Assembly: GCA_047936785.1 (NCBI GenBank)
Contig: CP176394.1
Direction: 5' to 3' (one strand)
DNA: 64,000 nucleotides
Origin: Acidaminobacterium chupaoyuni
GTDB lineage: Bacteria; Bacillota; Clostridia; Oscillospirales; Butyricicoccaceae
Shown here piece after piece: positions 26,924-35,804 of this stretch. The stretch's first letter is position 1; each line of letters begins with the position of its first letter. A model generated the notes under the pieces. It did no database searches and was not told the DNA's origin. It saw only the letters and a program-made list of their open reading frames with translations. The position numbers and the translations under genes are program-made.

Positions 26924-27481
26924 GTGGAGACCGACGAAGAACTGTTCCGTCGTTATCTGGGCGGTGGAAAAGACGAGCTTACCCAGCTTGTAGATCGTCA
27001 CGGCGACGGCGTAACGCTGTATATAAACGCCATCATCGGTGACGCGCAGGATGCGGAGGATCTGATGATCGAAGCGTTTTCCCGCGTCTGCGCCAAGGAA
27101 CCGCGCCTTTCGTGCGGAGGTTTCCGGCCTTACCTTTATAAAACGGCCCGTAACCTGGCGCTGCGCTTTGCCTCGCAAAACAAACTGCGGCGCCATTTTG
27201 GGCTTGACGATATGAACAGCGAGCCCGAAAGCGGAGAGCTGCTGGAACGGTTGGTGCAGACCCGTGAGCGAAACGCTCTTTTGCGGCTGTGTCTGGATAA
27301 ACTGCATCCGGATTACCGTGAGGCGCTTTATCTGACTTATTTTGAAGATCTCAGTCATGCTGAAGCCGCCGCCGTTATGGGGAAAAGCGAAAAACAAATC
27401 AAAAATCTGGTGTTTCGGGGCAAACAGGCGCTTCGAACGCTGTTGGAAAGCGAGGGGATCACCGATGCACACGACTTCTGA
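26924..27481 (+). CDS. ECF-type RNA polymerase sigma factor
   Basis: 185 residues from a GTG start with GGAGG five bases upstream. Region 2 (LYINAIIGDAQDAEDLMIEA, then FSRVCAKEP) recognises the -10 element. Region 4 (LHPDYREALYLTYFEDLSHA, then EAAAVMGKSEKQIKNLVFRGKQAL) holds the helix-turn-helix for the -35. Between them is a short acidic linker. It is the first gene of an overlapping operon with two membrane proteins and a PrsW-like protease, a layout expected for signalling by regulated intramembrane proteolysis. Its likely targets are the neighbouring surface-protein genes, which is an inference. Confidence 0.9.
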   Translation: METDEELFRRYLGGGKDELTQLVDRHGDGVTLYINAIIGDAQDAEDLMIEAFSRVCAKEPRLSCGGFRPYLYKTARNLALRFASQNKLRRHFGLDDMNSEPESGELLERLVQTRERNALLRLCLDKLHPDYREALYLTYFEDLSHAEAAAVMGKSEKQIKNLVFRGKQALRTLLESEGITDAHDF

Positions 27482-27800
27482 GCGGGCCGAAAGAATTGAA
27501 CAGCGGGCTTGTGAGCTCCGGCGGCAGCAACAAAAGCGGCGGGATCGCTTTGCGGTCGGGCTGTCGGCAGCGATCAGTCTTCTGCTGGTCGTTGTCGCCG
27601 CGCTGGCAATGCCTTCTCTCATGGCGCGGCAAGGCTTTGAAACTTCTTCATCCGGCGCTGCGGCGAGCGTTTTTCATGTCAGCTCAGCCACAGGCTATGT
27701 GATTATCGGCGTTCTTGCCTTTGTGCTGGGCTGCTGCGTGACGATTCTCTGCTATCGTCTGCGCCGCAATCGGGAGGAACACAATGGTCGAAATCATTGA
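27465..27800 (+). CDS. Small two-helix membrane protein, candidate anti-sigma factor (paralogue 1)
   Basis: 111 residues from the ATG at 27465, which overlaps the end of the sigma gene by 17 bases (GAGGGG upstream). Residues 1-30 are a basic, helical, cytoplasmic-looking segment (RIEQRACELRRQQQKRRD). Two hydrophobic helices follow (about 32-52 and 75-98) with a ~20-residue loop between, then a short basic tail. I know no named family. A paralogue with the same plan and the shared core GYV-x-x-GVLAF-x-x-G-x-x-VT-x-LC lies at 29179. Position directly after a sigma factor suggests an anti-sigma or sensor role. No ZAS-type zinc motif is present. Confidence 0.7.
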   Translation: MHTTSERAERIEQRACELRRQQQKRRDRFAVGLSAAISLLLVVVAALAMPSLMARQGFETSSSGAAASVFHVSSATGYVIIGVLAFVLGCCVTILCYRLRRNREEHNGRNH

Positions 27801-28407
27801 CAACGCCGTTCAGCTCGCGGTGACGCTCGTGTGCGCGGGCATCGCCGGCTATCTGGCGGCAAAACGGAAAAAGCAGGCCTATACCATCCTCGCCTGCTAC
27901 TATGGCGCGCTTTCCATGGGTATTTTATACTGGCTCGTTTATGACCTGATCACCTCTTATACGCCGAAGATCTTCTATGTTTCCGATCTGTGCTGGATGG
28001 CAAGCTACCTGTTTCTGCTTATGCTTGTCGCCTCGACCGCCGGGCCGGAAGAACAGGCTTTCCGCCACAAAGCCGCGTGGATATCGCCTGTGATCTCTAC
28101 GGCGCTGACGGTGTTTTACTGCCAGTGGGGCGACTGGGCCGAAAATATTATCTGGTGCGGGCTTATGGGCGCATCCGGTTGGTTTTCCATTCGCGGGTGC
28201 ATCTGGGCCGCGCGGCAAAAGGATATCCGCCGCCGAAACTTCCACCTGGCGGTGCTTTTTCTCATCGCAGTGGAATACTGCCTGTGGACGGCTTCCTGCT
28301 TCTGGGTCAGCGATACCCTTTCCAACCCCTATTTCTGGTTTGATTTTGGGCTGAGCGGTGCGGCTGCGCTGCTGTTGGCGGCCACCGAAAAGGCGGTGGG
28401 CAAATGA
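27784..28407 (+). CDS. Polytopic membrane protein of the sigma operon (unknown function)
   Basis: 207 residues with about six to seven hydrophobic helices and short loops. It overlaps the preceding gene by 17 bases and the following PrsW-like gene by four, so it is translated as part of the same unit. Aromatic residues are frequent (YWLVYDLITSY, NPYFWFDFG). I do not recognise the family. A seven-helix signal-sensing role is possible but has no motif support. Confidence 0.65.
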   Translation: MVEIIDNAVQLAVTLVCAGIAGYLAAKRKKQAYTILACYYGALSMGILYWLVYDLITSYTPKIFYVSDLCWMASYLFLLMLVASTAGPEEQAFRHKAAWISPVISTALTVFYCQWGDWAENIIWCGLMGASGWFSIRGCIWAARQKDIRRRNFHLAVLFLIAVEYCLWTASCFWVSDTLSNPYFWFDFGLSGAAALLLAATEKAVGK

Positions 28408-29042
28408 CTTTTATCGACCATATCTATGCCTGTATGGCCGCCCCGATTCTGATGGGTATGCTTTTTGCGGGCAAACGCCGAAAGTCCGTCTTTCTCTTTA
28501 TCCTCTCCGGGATGACGGCGTGCCTGTTCTCGGCATATATCAACAGCTTTTTCGCGGGGGCGTATGGCGCGGATATCGCCACCGCCACGGCAGAGATCAC
28601 ACCTGTGGTGGAAGAAATCATGAAACTGCTGCCGCTGCTCTTTTACCTTCTGGTGTTTGAACCGGAGCAGGACCGCGCGCAAAACGCCATGCTTGTCATC
28701 GCGGTGAGCTTTGCGACCTTTGAAAATATCTGCTGGCTTACGGAAAACGGGGCGGATCAGCTGAACTTTCTGCTGCTGCGCGGTTTTTCCACCGGAGCCA
28801 TGCATGTCGTCTGCGGCGTTTTGATTTCGGCAGGTCTGGCCTATGCCTGGCGCACCACCTGGCTGAAGGTCGCGGGCACGGCAGGTCTTTTATGCTCCGC
28901 CGTCACCTTCCACGCCATGTATAATCTGCTGCTCAGCGCCGGCGGCGCGGTGCGGATCATCGGCTATCTGCTGCCCATCGCCGCGGCGCTGCTGATCTTC
29001 ACTGCGCTGAAACTGCTGCGCTTACCGAAAAATCCGGAATAA
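28404..29042 (+). CDS. PrsW-like intramembrane protease
   Basis: 212 residues, about seven helices. All PrsW-type motifs are visible: the EExxK motif in VVEEIMKLLPLL (E70, E71, K74), the FEN motif in SFATFENICWL (E107), H134 in STGAMHVVCGV and H170 in VTFHAMYNLLL. In Bacillus subtilis, PrsW cuts an anti-sigma factor to release sigma-W. Here the gene ends the ECF sigma operon and overlaps the upstream gene by four bases (ATGA). It probably cleaves one or both small two-helix proteins (27465, 29179) or the 207-residue protein; the substrate is inferred. A terminator follows. Confidence 0.82.
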   Translation: MTFIDHIYACMAAPILMGMLFAGKRRKSVFLFILSGMTACLFSAYINSFFAGAYGADIATATAEITPVVEEIMKLLPLLFYLLVFEPEQDRAQNAMLVIAVSFATFENICWLTENGADQLNFLLLRGFSTGAMHVVCGVLISAGLAYAWRTTWLKVAGTAGLLCSAVTFHAMYNLLLSAGGAVRIIGYLLPIAAALLIFTALKLLRLPKNPE

Positions 29043-29056
29043 CAAAATAAAACTTT

Positions 29057-29083
29057 GGCTGCCCAAACGGGCAGCCTTTTTTT
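29057..29083 (+). terminator. Terminator of the ECF sigma operon
   Basis: GGCTGCCC pairs with GGGCAGCC around AAAC, followed by seven Ts. Confidence 0.92.
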
Positions 29084-29178
29084 GCGTATTTAAAAATTTT
29101 CTTTGAAAACAGTGAGACCTTTTTCTTTCTCAGTGTATTTAAGGATATAAGAGAAAAACAAAAGGAGGTGTTTTCGGA

Positions 29179-29517
29179 ATGATGAGCGCAGAGGAACGAA
29201 CGGCACTGATTTCGCGGCGAACGCAGGCACTGCGTCAAAAAAGGGAACAGCGCAGAGACGCAAAGCTCGCCACGGTCTGCTGTGCGCTGTCTATCTGTCT
29301 TGTCGGGTTGTTCCATGTGCTGACAGACGGAGGCGGCGCAAGCCATATGCCGGGGCTATACGGTTCGGCGCTGCTCTACGGCGGCGCAGGCGGCTATGTG
29401 CTGGCAGGCGTGCTGGCCTTTGCGGCGGGCGTCATTGTAACGGTACTGTGTATGCGCAGCCAAAAAGGGAAGAGAAAACATGAGATAAACGAAGAGACCC
29501 CTCACAACAAGGCCTGA
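29179..29517 (+). CDS. Small two-helix membrane protein (paralogue 2)
   Basis: 112 residues; AAAGGAGGTG precedes two possible ATGs (29179 and 29182). The plan is the same as the product at 27465: a basic N-terminal helix (RTQALRQKREQRRDAK), a hydrophobic helix at about 36-54, a glycine-rich loop, and a second helix with the shared core GYVLAGVLAFAAGVIVTVLC, then a charged tail. The two share position-by-position similarity but are not close copies. It sits 26 bp before the giant surface-protein gene and may be co-transcribed with it. It could be a second anti-sigma-like protein or a surface-export helper; the function is unknown. Confidence 0.7.
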   Translation: MMSAEERTALISRRTQALRQKREQRRDAKLATVCCALSICLVGLFHVLTDGGGASHMPGLYGSALLYGGAGGYVLAGVLAFAAGVIVTVLCMRSQKGKRKHEINEETPHNKA

Positions 29518-29543
29518 ATTCAGGCACACTGGAGGAAAGAGTT

Positions 29544-32500
29544 ATGAAAAGAAAGTTTGGAGCCTTGCTTCTCACATTTGTATTGCTGGTGCAGATGGCT
29601 CCCGCATTTACCATCGGCGCTTCGGCGGCGGGCGCGGTCACCTATAACCGCGAGATCCCCCCGGCGGCAATTTTCAACGCCGACAATGGTTACGACGCCA
29701 ATTATTACGCCAGCCACGCCACGGGCTGGAACGAGTATAACGCCGTTTCCAAGTTTACAAACGCCGCATACAGCAATATTGCCGCGCAAACGCTCACCTA
29801 CAGCATGGGCGTCAACGCGACCCGAACCTACCGCTGGGATTGGGAGAACACCCAAGACACAATTTATAAAATTGCCGACAGCGGCGGGCTTTACATCAAC
29901 GCCTCCGGCACCTTCAACAACAACTGGCACACCCACAGCGCCGGCTTTTTGCATCTGGGCAGTCAGGATGTGCTGTCCTATACCAGCATGCAGCTCTATG
30001 GGGCAAACGATACGCTCCAGAGCTATTCCGGCTTGAAATTCTCCTCCTCGCGCAATCCCTCCATGCGTTACGGCAACGGAAACTGGTCGGCCCTTCACGC
30101 CAGAGATGCGAATGGCTATGTGGGGGCGCGCAGCTTTCGGCTTGAAACCTATGAGCCGGATATCAGCTATAACGAAGGAAAAGATGTTTGTTCCTGCCAC
30201 ACCGGCAGCGTCACCAGTATTGTGGTTTCTTTTCTGGACGCCATTGGCCCGACGATCAAAAATATTTCGCTGGATAAAGACAAGGCAAAGCCCGGCGACA
30301 CGGTACAGATCCATGTGCAATATAACGAGCCCATCCGCTTTGCGGATGACAGCCCGAACCACGACGATGCGATCATCAAGCTCCGCCTCGACAACCACGA
30401 TTCCACCGTATATCGGACGGCAAACCTGATCGGTCTCAGCGGCGACACACTCACCTTTTTGTTCACGGTTCCTGCAACAGACAAAACCAGCGATAAAATT
30501 GCGGAATATTCCGTTTCCGCGCTCGATCTCTCGCCGCTCTTCATTGAAGGCTCAAAGCTGGTGCAGATCGACGGCAGCGGCAAGAGTTTTGAGGCAGGCT
30601 CCAACTACAAGGGCGACGGCTATACCACCGCCAAGGCCATCGTTACAGATCTCGCGGGCAACTCCATCACCCAGAAAACCACCTCGATGACGACCTTGCG
30701 GGTGGACGGCGTGACCCCGACGGTGAAAAGCGTCAGCCACCAGGCCGCGACCAACAACGCAACGGTCAAGACCGCGCTCGACAAAACCGATTCCGCCGCC
30801 GCAAATTACATCGATTACAGCGACACGCACCTGGGCGTTGGGGACAGCATCACTTTCACGGCGAACTTTTCTGAGCTGCTGAACCTGACCGCCGGCGCCT
30901 ACACAGCGGCTACGGCGACGACCAACCTCAAAAAGAACGGCAGCGCCGTCACCGTGAGTTCCACCGCACTGACGACAATTCCGGCCACGACTACAGACGC
31001 GGCCTATTCCGCGCTGACCTTCGCGCCGCTGAATATCGAAGCGGGCATGACCTGCGATGACAGCGCGGGAAACATCCAAATAACCAAAATCGAATTTACC
31101 TCCGCGCCCACAGATCTCTGCGGCAACGCCTACGCTTCTTCGTCGTTGTCGGAAGAGAACAAGAACGCAAAACTGCTGGATGTCACTGCGCCGGCGGTCA
31201 GCACGACAATTTCCGCAACGGACAGCAAATACACGCCGATGCCCGAAACGGACGGTTTTTACTTCCCGTTCACCATAACCAGCGACCTGATAACCAGCGA
31301 CCCGAATGAGCTTGCCTCGATCAACGGCAGTTTCGTTCTGGAGCCCAGCGACGGGGCCGGCAGCGGCAGCGCCTTTGAATATAAGGTGACAAATCTCACA
31401 GATGCGCCAAGCAGCTGGACAGAAGGAAAAATCGGCTCGCCCTGCACCTTTGAGCAGTTCGCGAAACAGCAGTACCTCCACATCCGCATGAAAACCGGCA
31501 CGACCTATGACCTCACCGACCCCAAGCTTGTCTTCCAACCCGAGGATTATGCAGGCAACATCGGCAGCACAGCCTTCCAGCTCAAGTGGACGAAGGATAC
31601 CGTAGCACCCACCGCCTCCGCCGGCACCCCGACCCGCGCACTGACGGATGCAGAAAACCGCAGCGGCACCCTCACCGTGCCTGTGACTGTGTCGGATCAC
31701 TCCGGGCTGAACAAAATCGAATATGCCTGGGGAGACAGCGCCCCGACGACCGACAGCGGCTGGACTGACAGCGGCGCGAATTTGGCCGGCAACACCACCA
31801 TCACCGCCAACGCTGCGGCGAATATCAGCAAAGAAAATTTCAGCAAACAGCTCTGGGTAAGGGCTACCGATAAACAGAGCAACACGCTCACCCAGAATCT
31901 GGGCGTTTTCAGCTACGACCTGAGCCAGGTCGCCTATACCCTCACGCCCAATACGAATTACGCAAACAAGGCGACGCTGCAGCTGAGCGATCTCGCCACT
32001 GATGGCGCGGTGGCTGTATTGCTGAAGGTACCGGGGGACAACGCGCACCCGAACAACTACTATGTTCGCTACTTCACGGGCAACTATGATAACATTTTCA
32101 AGGATACTTACGGCGGCTGGAAATACATGACCGTGACGAAGAGCGGCAGCAACTATGCTTTTGCAGAATTGACGCCCGACAGCACGATTACCGATGCCTA
32201 CGCAAGCATCTGGAACGGCAGCTACAGCGGCAAGCTCACCGTTACGACCATTGCGGGCAAAGCCGCTGCTTTTACAACGACGACGGCAGCGAATACATTC
32301 GTTTATCCGGCCACTGCCGGTGATAATGTGAACCCCGTCTCCGCCGCCGACACGGTGATCATCGCGGCAAAATCCGGCGCCGCCGTCTATGGCGCCAGCT
32401 TTACTTCCACATTGACTCCGTGGAACGGGCTCAAAGGCGAAACTGCGAAATTTGACCCGACGAACAGCAGCAGCTATCTGTATTCCACCCTCGCGGGTTC

Positions 32501-35500
32501 GCAGTTCACGGCGACGCTCCAAAACAACATCGTGCCCGACCGGGGCATTGGCGATCTCGACCTCGCGAACAGCTATCTGGCGCTGTATGACGGCAGAAGC
32601 AACAACGCACCGTTTTTGAAAATTCCTCTCAGTTCGGCAAGCATCAGCGGCAATACGGTCACCTTCACGCTGCCGAACCAGAATTACCCCACCAACGGCT
32701 ACTATGTTACCGTGCATCTCGCGCGACCCAGCGGCGCGGACGATATCAGATATAATAAAGAAGATGCCGATACCGCTCAGGTCTTTTTTGTGGATACCAC
32801 CGACCCCGGCACGGCGGTGATCGCCGGAGTGCTTATTGACAATGACACTCTGTCCGACTACGGCACAAACGGCTATGCGCTCTACGGCCCGGTGGACGCC
32901 AATGAGACCCTGTACTATCCGGCCAGCCATATGCCTCAAATTTACAGCCAGCTCATGACCTTTACGCTGGCGGGCCAAACAAAGGTTGGTTCCTCCAACA
33001 TCTTTGAATATGGATCGTATTACGGCGGTCAGCGCGCCATCCGTGCCTGGAATGTTACGGCAGGAGAAACGGAGGCATCCACCAGAGCCGGATGGCAGAT
33101 CCTTATAGACAATGGATATATACCGTCACACGGGCAAAACTATCCCATCAAAGCCGATTACACTATCACCTATGTCGGTGATGCCGCCGGCGCGGCCAAA
33201 GCAGCGGCGAATGAACTTCCCCTCATCGCAAACCAGGACAATGTCATCGCCGTGCAGTCTATGAGTGATAACGGCAAGCTTTCCTCTGTGAGCCATTACA
33301 CCGTCCATCCCGACAATGTGCAGGTGTCAGGCACCTTCTCCACAACGCAGGACGGCAATCCAGGGCATGTCTTCAATTCCGGCGAGGTGGTCTTTACCCC
33401 GGCGGCCGGCCAGGCTCTGGCAGGCACCAAGTTCTATTTTTGCGACGGCAACACCACGCAAAACGGTCTTGCCCTGCGCACCGAAATGACGCAGGAACTG
33501 GATGGAACCTACCGCTGCGCTCTGCCCACAGGCTTGAAAGTATTTGGAAAATATAAATTTTGCGCCATCGACCAATACGACAACTACACACTTTTGGATT
33601 ATGAGTCATTACGCAACCCCTACGCAACTAAATTCCTGGATAGCGGCGCGCCAACAGTCGCGGCCGGTACGGCCGCGGCCAACGCGGACGGCAGCTACAC
33701 AGCCACCTACACCGTAACAGACGATACTAATCTGGATACTAAACCTCTGACCCTGCAGCTTGGCTTTGACGATACCTACGCAGCGCTTCTGGGTCTTTCC
33801 GCAGGCAGCACCTACACCGTCTCGCTGGCAAAAGGCGGCAGCTGGACGCTCCCGGCAGGCGAGACCAACGCCTTCGGTCTCACCGGCGTCAGAGTGGATG
33901 GCCTCACCGACACTCAGGTCACGGTGACGGTCACAGGCATCGCAAAGTATGATACGACAAAAGCGGAAGGCACCACCTATTCCATCACACCCAGCCTCGC
34001 GGCTGCGGATATTTTCGGCAACACCGGTTCCGCCGTTTCAGATGGCGCCGTCAGTATGGCGAACACCAAACCCGCCGCGACAGGCTGGAGCTTCGCGAGC
34101 GCCGGAGATGGAACCCACGGCATCCACAACATGGCCCTTACGGCAACCTTCAATGTGCCTGTCACCATCGGTAAATCGTGGATCTGCCAGTCGCCGACAG
34201 GGCTTTCCACCACAAAGACGGATGAAATCCCCATCACCAACGACGGCGACCACACCATCGGATTCTACGATGTTTTCGGCACTCTTTGGCAGCAGAATGT
34301 CAAGTTGGAGAAAGTCTTTAATGACTATGGCTTCGACCTTACCTTCTCGGCCGAGGGCAATACCAAAGATCCCGTCACGATTTCAGCCAGCACCTTGAAT
34401 ACCGCTTACGGCACCAGCAATTATGACCCGTATGTACAGTTTTTCGATGATGATTTTACCACGCAGCTCTCTCACATGGCAAAAACGCCCGGTTATGACG
34501 CCGAATCAAACGGGGATGTGGTGATCAAGTTCATCGGAAACGCCGAATCAAAAACCGTGACCGATTACACGATCGTGCACATCACGAACATCGTTTCCGG
34601 CGCGCCCACAGCGCGGCTGCACTACCGCTTCGAAGATACGGCCATGGTCTATCACGACGGCGACGAGCTGCCGGCATCCACCACCGGCAAGGTGACGGTA
34701 TGGTATACCACCGGCCGCACTGTCACCGCGACCAACGGCGCGACCCATGTCTTCGACGCCGCCGGGAGCTATACTTTTACCTATACCGATGAGTTCGGCA
34801 ACGCAGGTTCCGTTACCGCCGATTTGAGCAATGTGAAATTTACGGGCGGCGCGCCTGTGTGGAAGGATACCAATCCGCCGCAGCTCTCTGTATCTATTGA
34901 AGCCAAACGCGCGGGCAGCTACACATGGTCGGAAAACTTCGGTGTTTCCGGCGCCGTCATCAACGGCGGCAGCGCGATAAACACGATTGGAACAGCGCTT
35001 GATAAAACCGGTTACACCCAGGGCTACAATTTCGCCGTCACCGCCGCGGACGATTCGGACTGCAAGCTCGTTGTTCTCAACACCGCGCCCACAGGAACAG
35101 TGGATTACAAAACAATTTCCGGTTCAGAAATTCCCGGCGTCACGGTCTCCGGCGGAAACATCTATGTGAACAAGACCATCACCGCCGATTTTGCCGTTAC
35201 GGTGGTGGACAGCGCCGGAAACTACAGCGTGTTCACCATCCCGAAAGACTCTCTGAAATTTGACAACACGGCTCCGGAAGTCACGGTGGAATGGGAAAGC
35301 GCGACCCTTTATAAACGAACCGCTTACCTGACCGTCTCGGATAAAGACGACGGCAATAACGACACCGGCGGCTCATACACCGTCACAGCGCCCGGCTTCA
35401 CGCTGGTGACTGCCGAGGGCGCACACAAGGGGCAATATTCCTATGAGTTCACCTCAAACACCAAAAAACAGATCGTCGTCATCGACACCGCCGGGAATAA

Positions 35501-35804
35501 GACGACGAAGGATGTGAGCGTCAGCGACCTCGACGACAGTGTTCCCGAACTCACGGTGGAATGGACTCCCTGCTATGTGGACAGCAGCGGCACGCGCGAC
35601 ACCGAATCACCCCCCAGAGGGCCGCTCAACACGGATATGATACAAAGAACGCCTCAACAGGAAGCACCGTACAGGCCTACCGCATCAAAACCTTTAAGGA
35701 CGAGGCAGATTTTACAAAGTTTAAGACAAGGGAAGCCGGAAGCGCCTATGCCGGTGAAACCTATAAAGAAATTCTGCTGGTCTATCGCGGCGAATTCACG
35801 GTAA
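29544..35804 (+). CDS. Giant SLH surface protein, N-terminal part (frame broken near 35640)
   Basis: The gene starts MKRKFGALLLTFVLLVQMAP...GASAAG, a signal peptide, after GGAGGAAAGAGTT. About 2,032 residues follow in this frame. They are a chain of Ig-like/bacterial adhesion-type modules rich in Thr, Ala, Gly and Asp, each opening with phrases such as GPTIKNISLDKDKAKPGD, TAPEVTVEW or DSVPELTVEW. After NTDM (35637) the frame continues as unrelated sequence to a stop at 35804, while proper surface-protein sequence continues in the -1 frame (TKNASTGSTVQAYR). One missing base near 35640-35645 explains this. The original product would be about 3,650 residues. Either a real inactivating or phase mutation or a sequencing error is possible. 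Confidence 0.85.
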   Translation: MKRKFGALLLTFVLLVQMAPAFTIGASAAGAVTYNREIPPAAIFNADNGYDANYYASHATGWNEYNAVSKFTNAAYSNIAAQTLTYSMGVNATRTYRWDWENTQDTIYKIADSGGLYINASGTFNNNWHTHSAGFLHLGSQDVLSYTSMQLYGANDTLQSYSGLKFSSSRNPSMRYGNGNWSALHARDANGYVGARSFRLETYEPDISYNEGKDVCSCHTGSVTSIVVSFLDAIGPTIKNISLDKDKAKPGDTVQIHVQYNEPIRFADDSPNHDDAIIKLRLDNHDSTVYRTANLIGLSGDTLTFLFTVPATDKTSDKIAEYSVSALDLSPLFIEGSKLVQIDGSGKSFEAGSNYKGDGYTTAKAIVTDLAGNSITQKTTSMTTLRVDGVTPTVKSVSHQAATNNATVKTALDKTDSAAANYIDYSDTHLGVGDSITFTANFSELLNLTAGAYTAATATTNLKKNGSAVTVSSTALTTIPATTTDAAYSALTFAPLNIEAGMTCDDSAGNIQITKIEFTSAPTDLCGNAYASSSLSEENKNAKLLDVTAPAVSTTISATDSKYTPMPETDGFYFPFTITSDLITSDPNELASINGSFVLEPSDGAGSGSAFEYKVTNLTDAPSSWTEGKIGSPCTFEQFAKQQYLHIRMKTGTTYDLTDPKLVFQPEDYAGNIGSTAFQLKWTKDTVAPTASAGTPTRALTDAENRSGTLTVPVTVSDHSGLNKIEYAWGDSAPTTDSGWTDSGANLAGNTTITANAAANISKENFSKQLWVRATDKQSNTLTQNLGVFSYDLSQVAYTLTPNTNYANKATLQLSDLATDGAVAVLLKVPGDNAHPNNYYVRYFTGNYDNIFKDTYGGWKYMTVTKSGSNYAFAELTPDSTITDAYASIWNGSYSGKLTVTTIAGKAAAFTTTTAANTFVYPATAGDNVNPVSAADTVIIAAKSGAAVYGASFTSTLTPWNGLKGETAKFDPTNSSSYLYSTLAGSQFTATLQNNIVPDRGIGDLDLANSYLALYDGRSNNAPFLKIPLSSASISGNTVTFTLPNQNYPTNGYYVTVHLARPSGADDIRYNKEDADTAQVFFVDTTDPGTAVIAGVLIDNDTLSDYGTNGYALYGPVDANETLYYPASHMPQIYSQLMTFTLAGQTKVGSSNIFEYGSYYGGQRAIRAWNVTAGETEASTRAGWQILIDNGYIPSHGQNYPIKADYTITYVGDAAGAAKAAANELPLIANQDNVIAVQSMSDNGKLSSVSHYTVHPDNVQVSGTFSTTQDGNPGHVFNSGEVVFTPAAGQALAGTKFYFCDGNTTQNGLALRTEMTQELDGTYRCALPTGLKVFGKYKFCAIDQYDNYTLLDYESLRNPYATKFLDSGAPTVAAGTAAANADGSYTATYTVTDDTNLDTKPLTLQLGFDDTYAALLGLSAGSTYTVSLAKGGSWTLPAGETNAFGLTGVRVDGLTDTQVTVTVTGIAKYDTTKAEGTTYSITPSLAAADIFGNTGSAVSDGAVSMANTKPAATGWSFASAGDGTHGIHNMALTATFNVPVTIGKSWICQSPTGLSTTKTDEIPITNDGDHTIGFYDVFGTLWQQNVKLEKVFNDYGFDLTFSAEGNTKDPVTISASTLNTAYGTSNYDPYVQFFDDDFTTQLSHMAKTPGYDAESNGDVVIKFIGNAESKTVTDYTIVHITNIVSGAPTARLHYRFEDTAMVYHDGDELPASTTGKVTVWYTTGRTVTATNGATHVFDAAGSYTFTYTDEFGNAGSVTADLSNVKFTGGAPVWKDTNPPQLSVSIEAKRAGSYTWSENFGVSGAVINGGSAINTIGTALDKTGYTQGYNFAVTAADDSDCKLVVLNTAPTGTVDYKTISGSEIPGVTVSGGNIYVNKTITADFAVTVVDSAGNYSVFTIPKDSLKFDNTAPEVTVEWESATLYKRTAYLTVSDKDDGNNDTGGSYTVTAPGFTLVTAEGAHKGQYSYEFTSNTKKQIVVIDTAGNKTTKDVSVSDLDDSVPELTVEWTPCYVDSSGTRDTESPPRGPLNTDMIQRTPQQEAPYRPTASKPLRTRQILQSLRQGKPEAPMPVKPIKKFCWSIAANSR

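Noticed and set aside
30552..32978. Long minus-strand open frame inside the giant surface gene
   Set aside because: Antisense shadow with no ribosome site or recognisable domain; the same holds for the frame at 38828-40516.
35605..35620. Programmed -1 frameshifting at the C6 run in the giant surface gene
   Set aside because: The run is not a proper slippery heptamer in frame (preceding base is A), and sensible protein sequence continues in the original frame to NTDM, ~20 bp later. A missing base near 35640 fits better.
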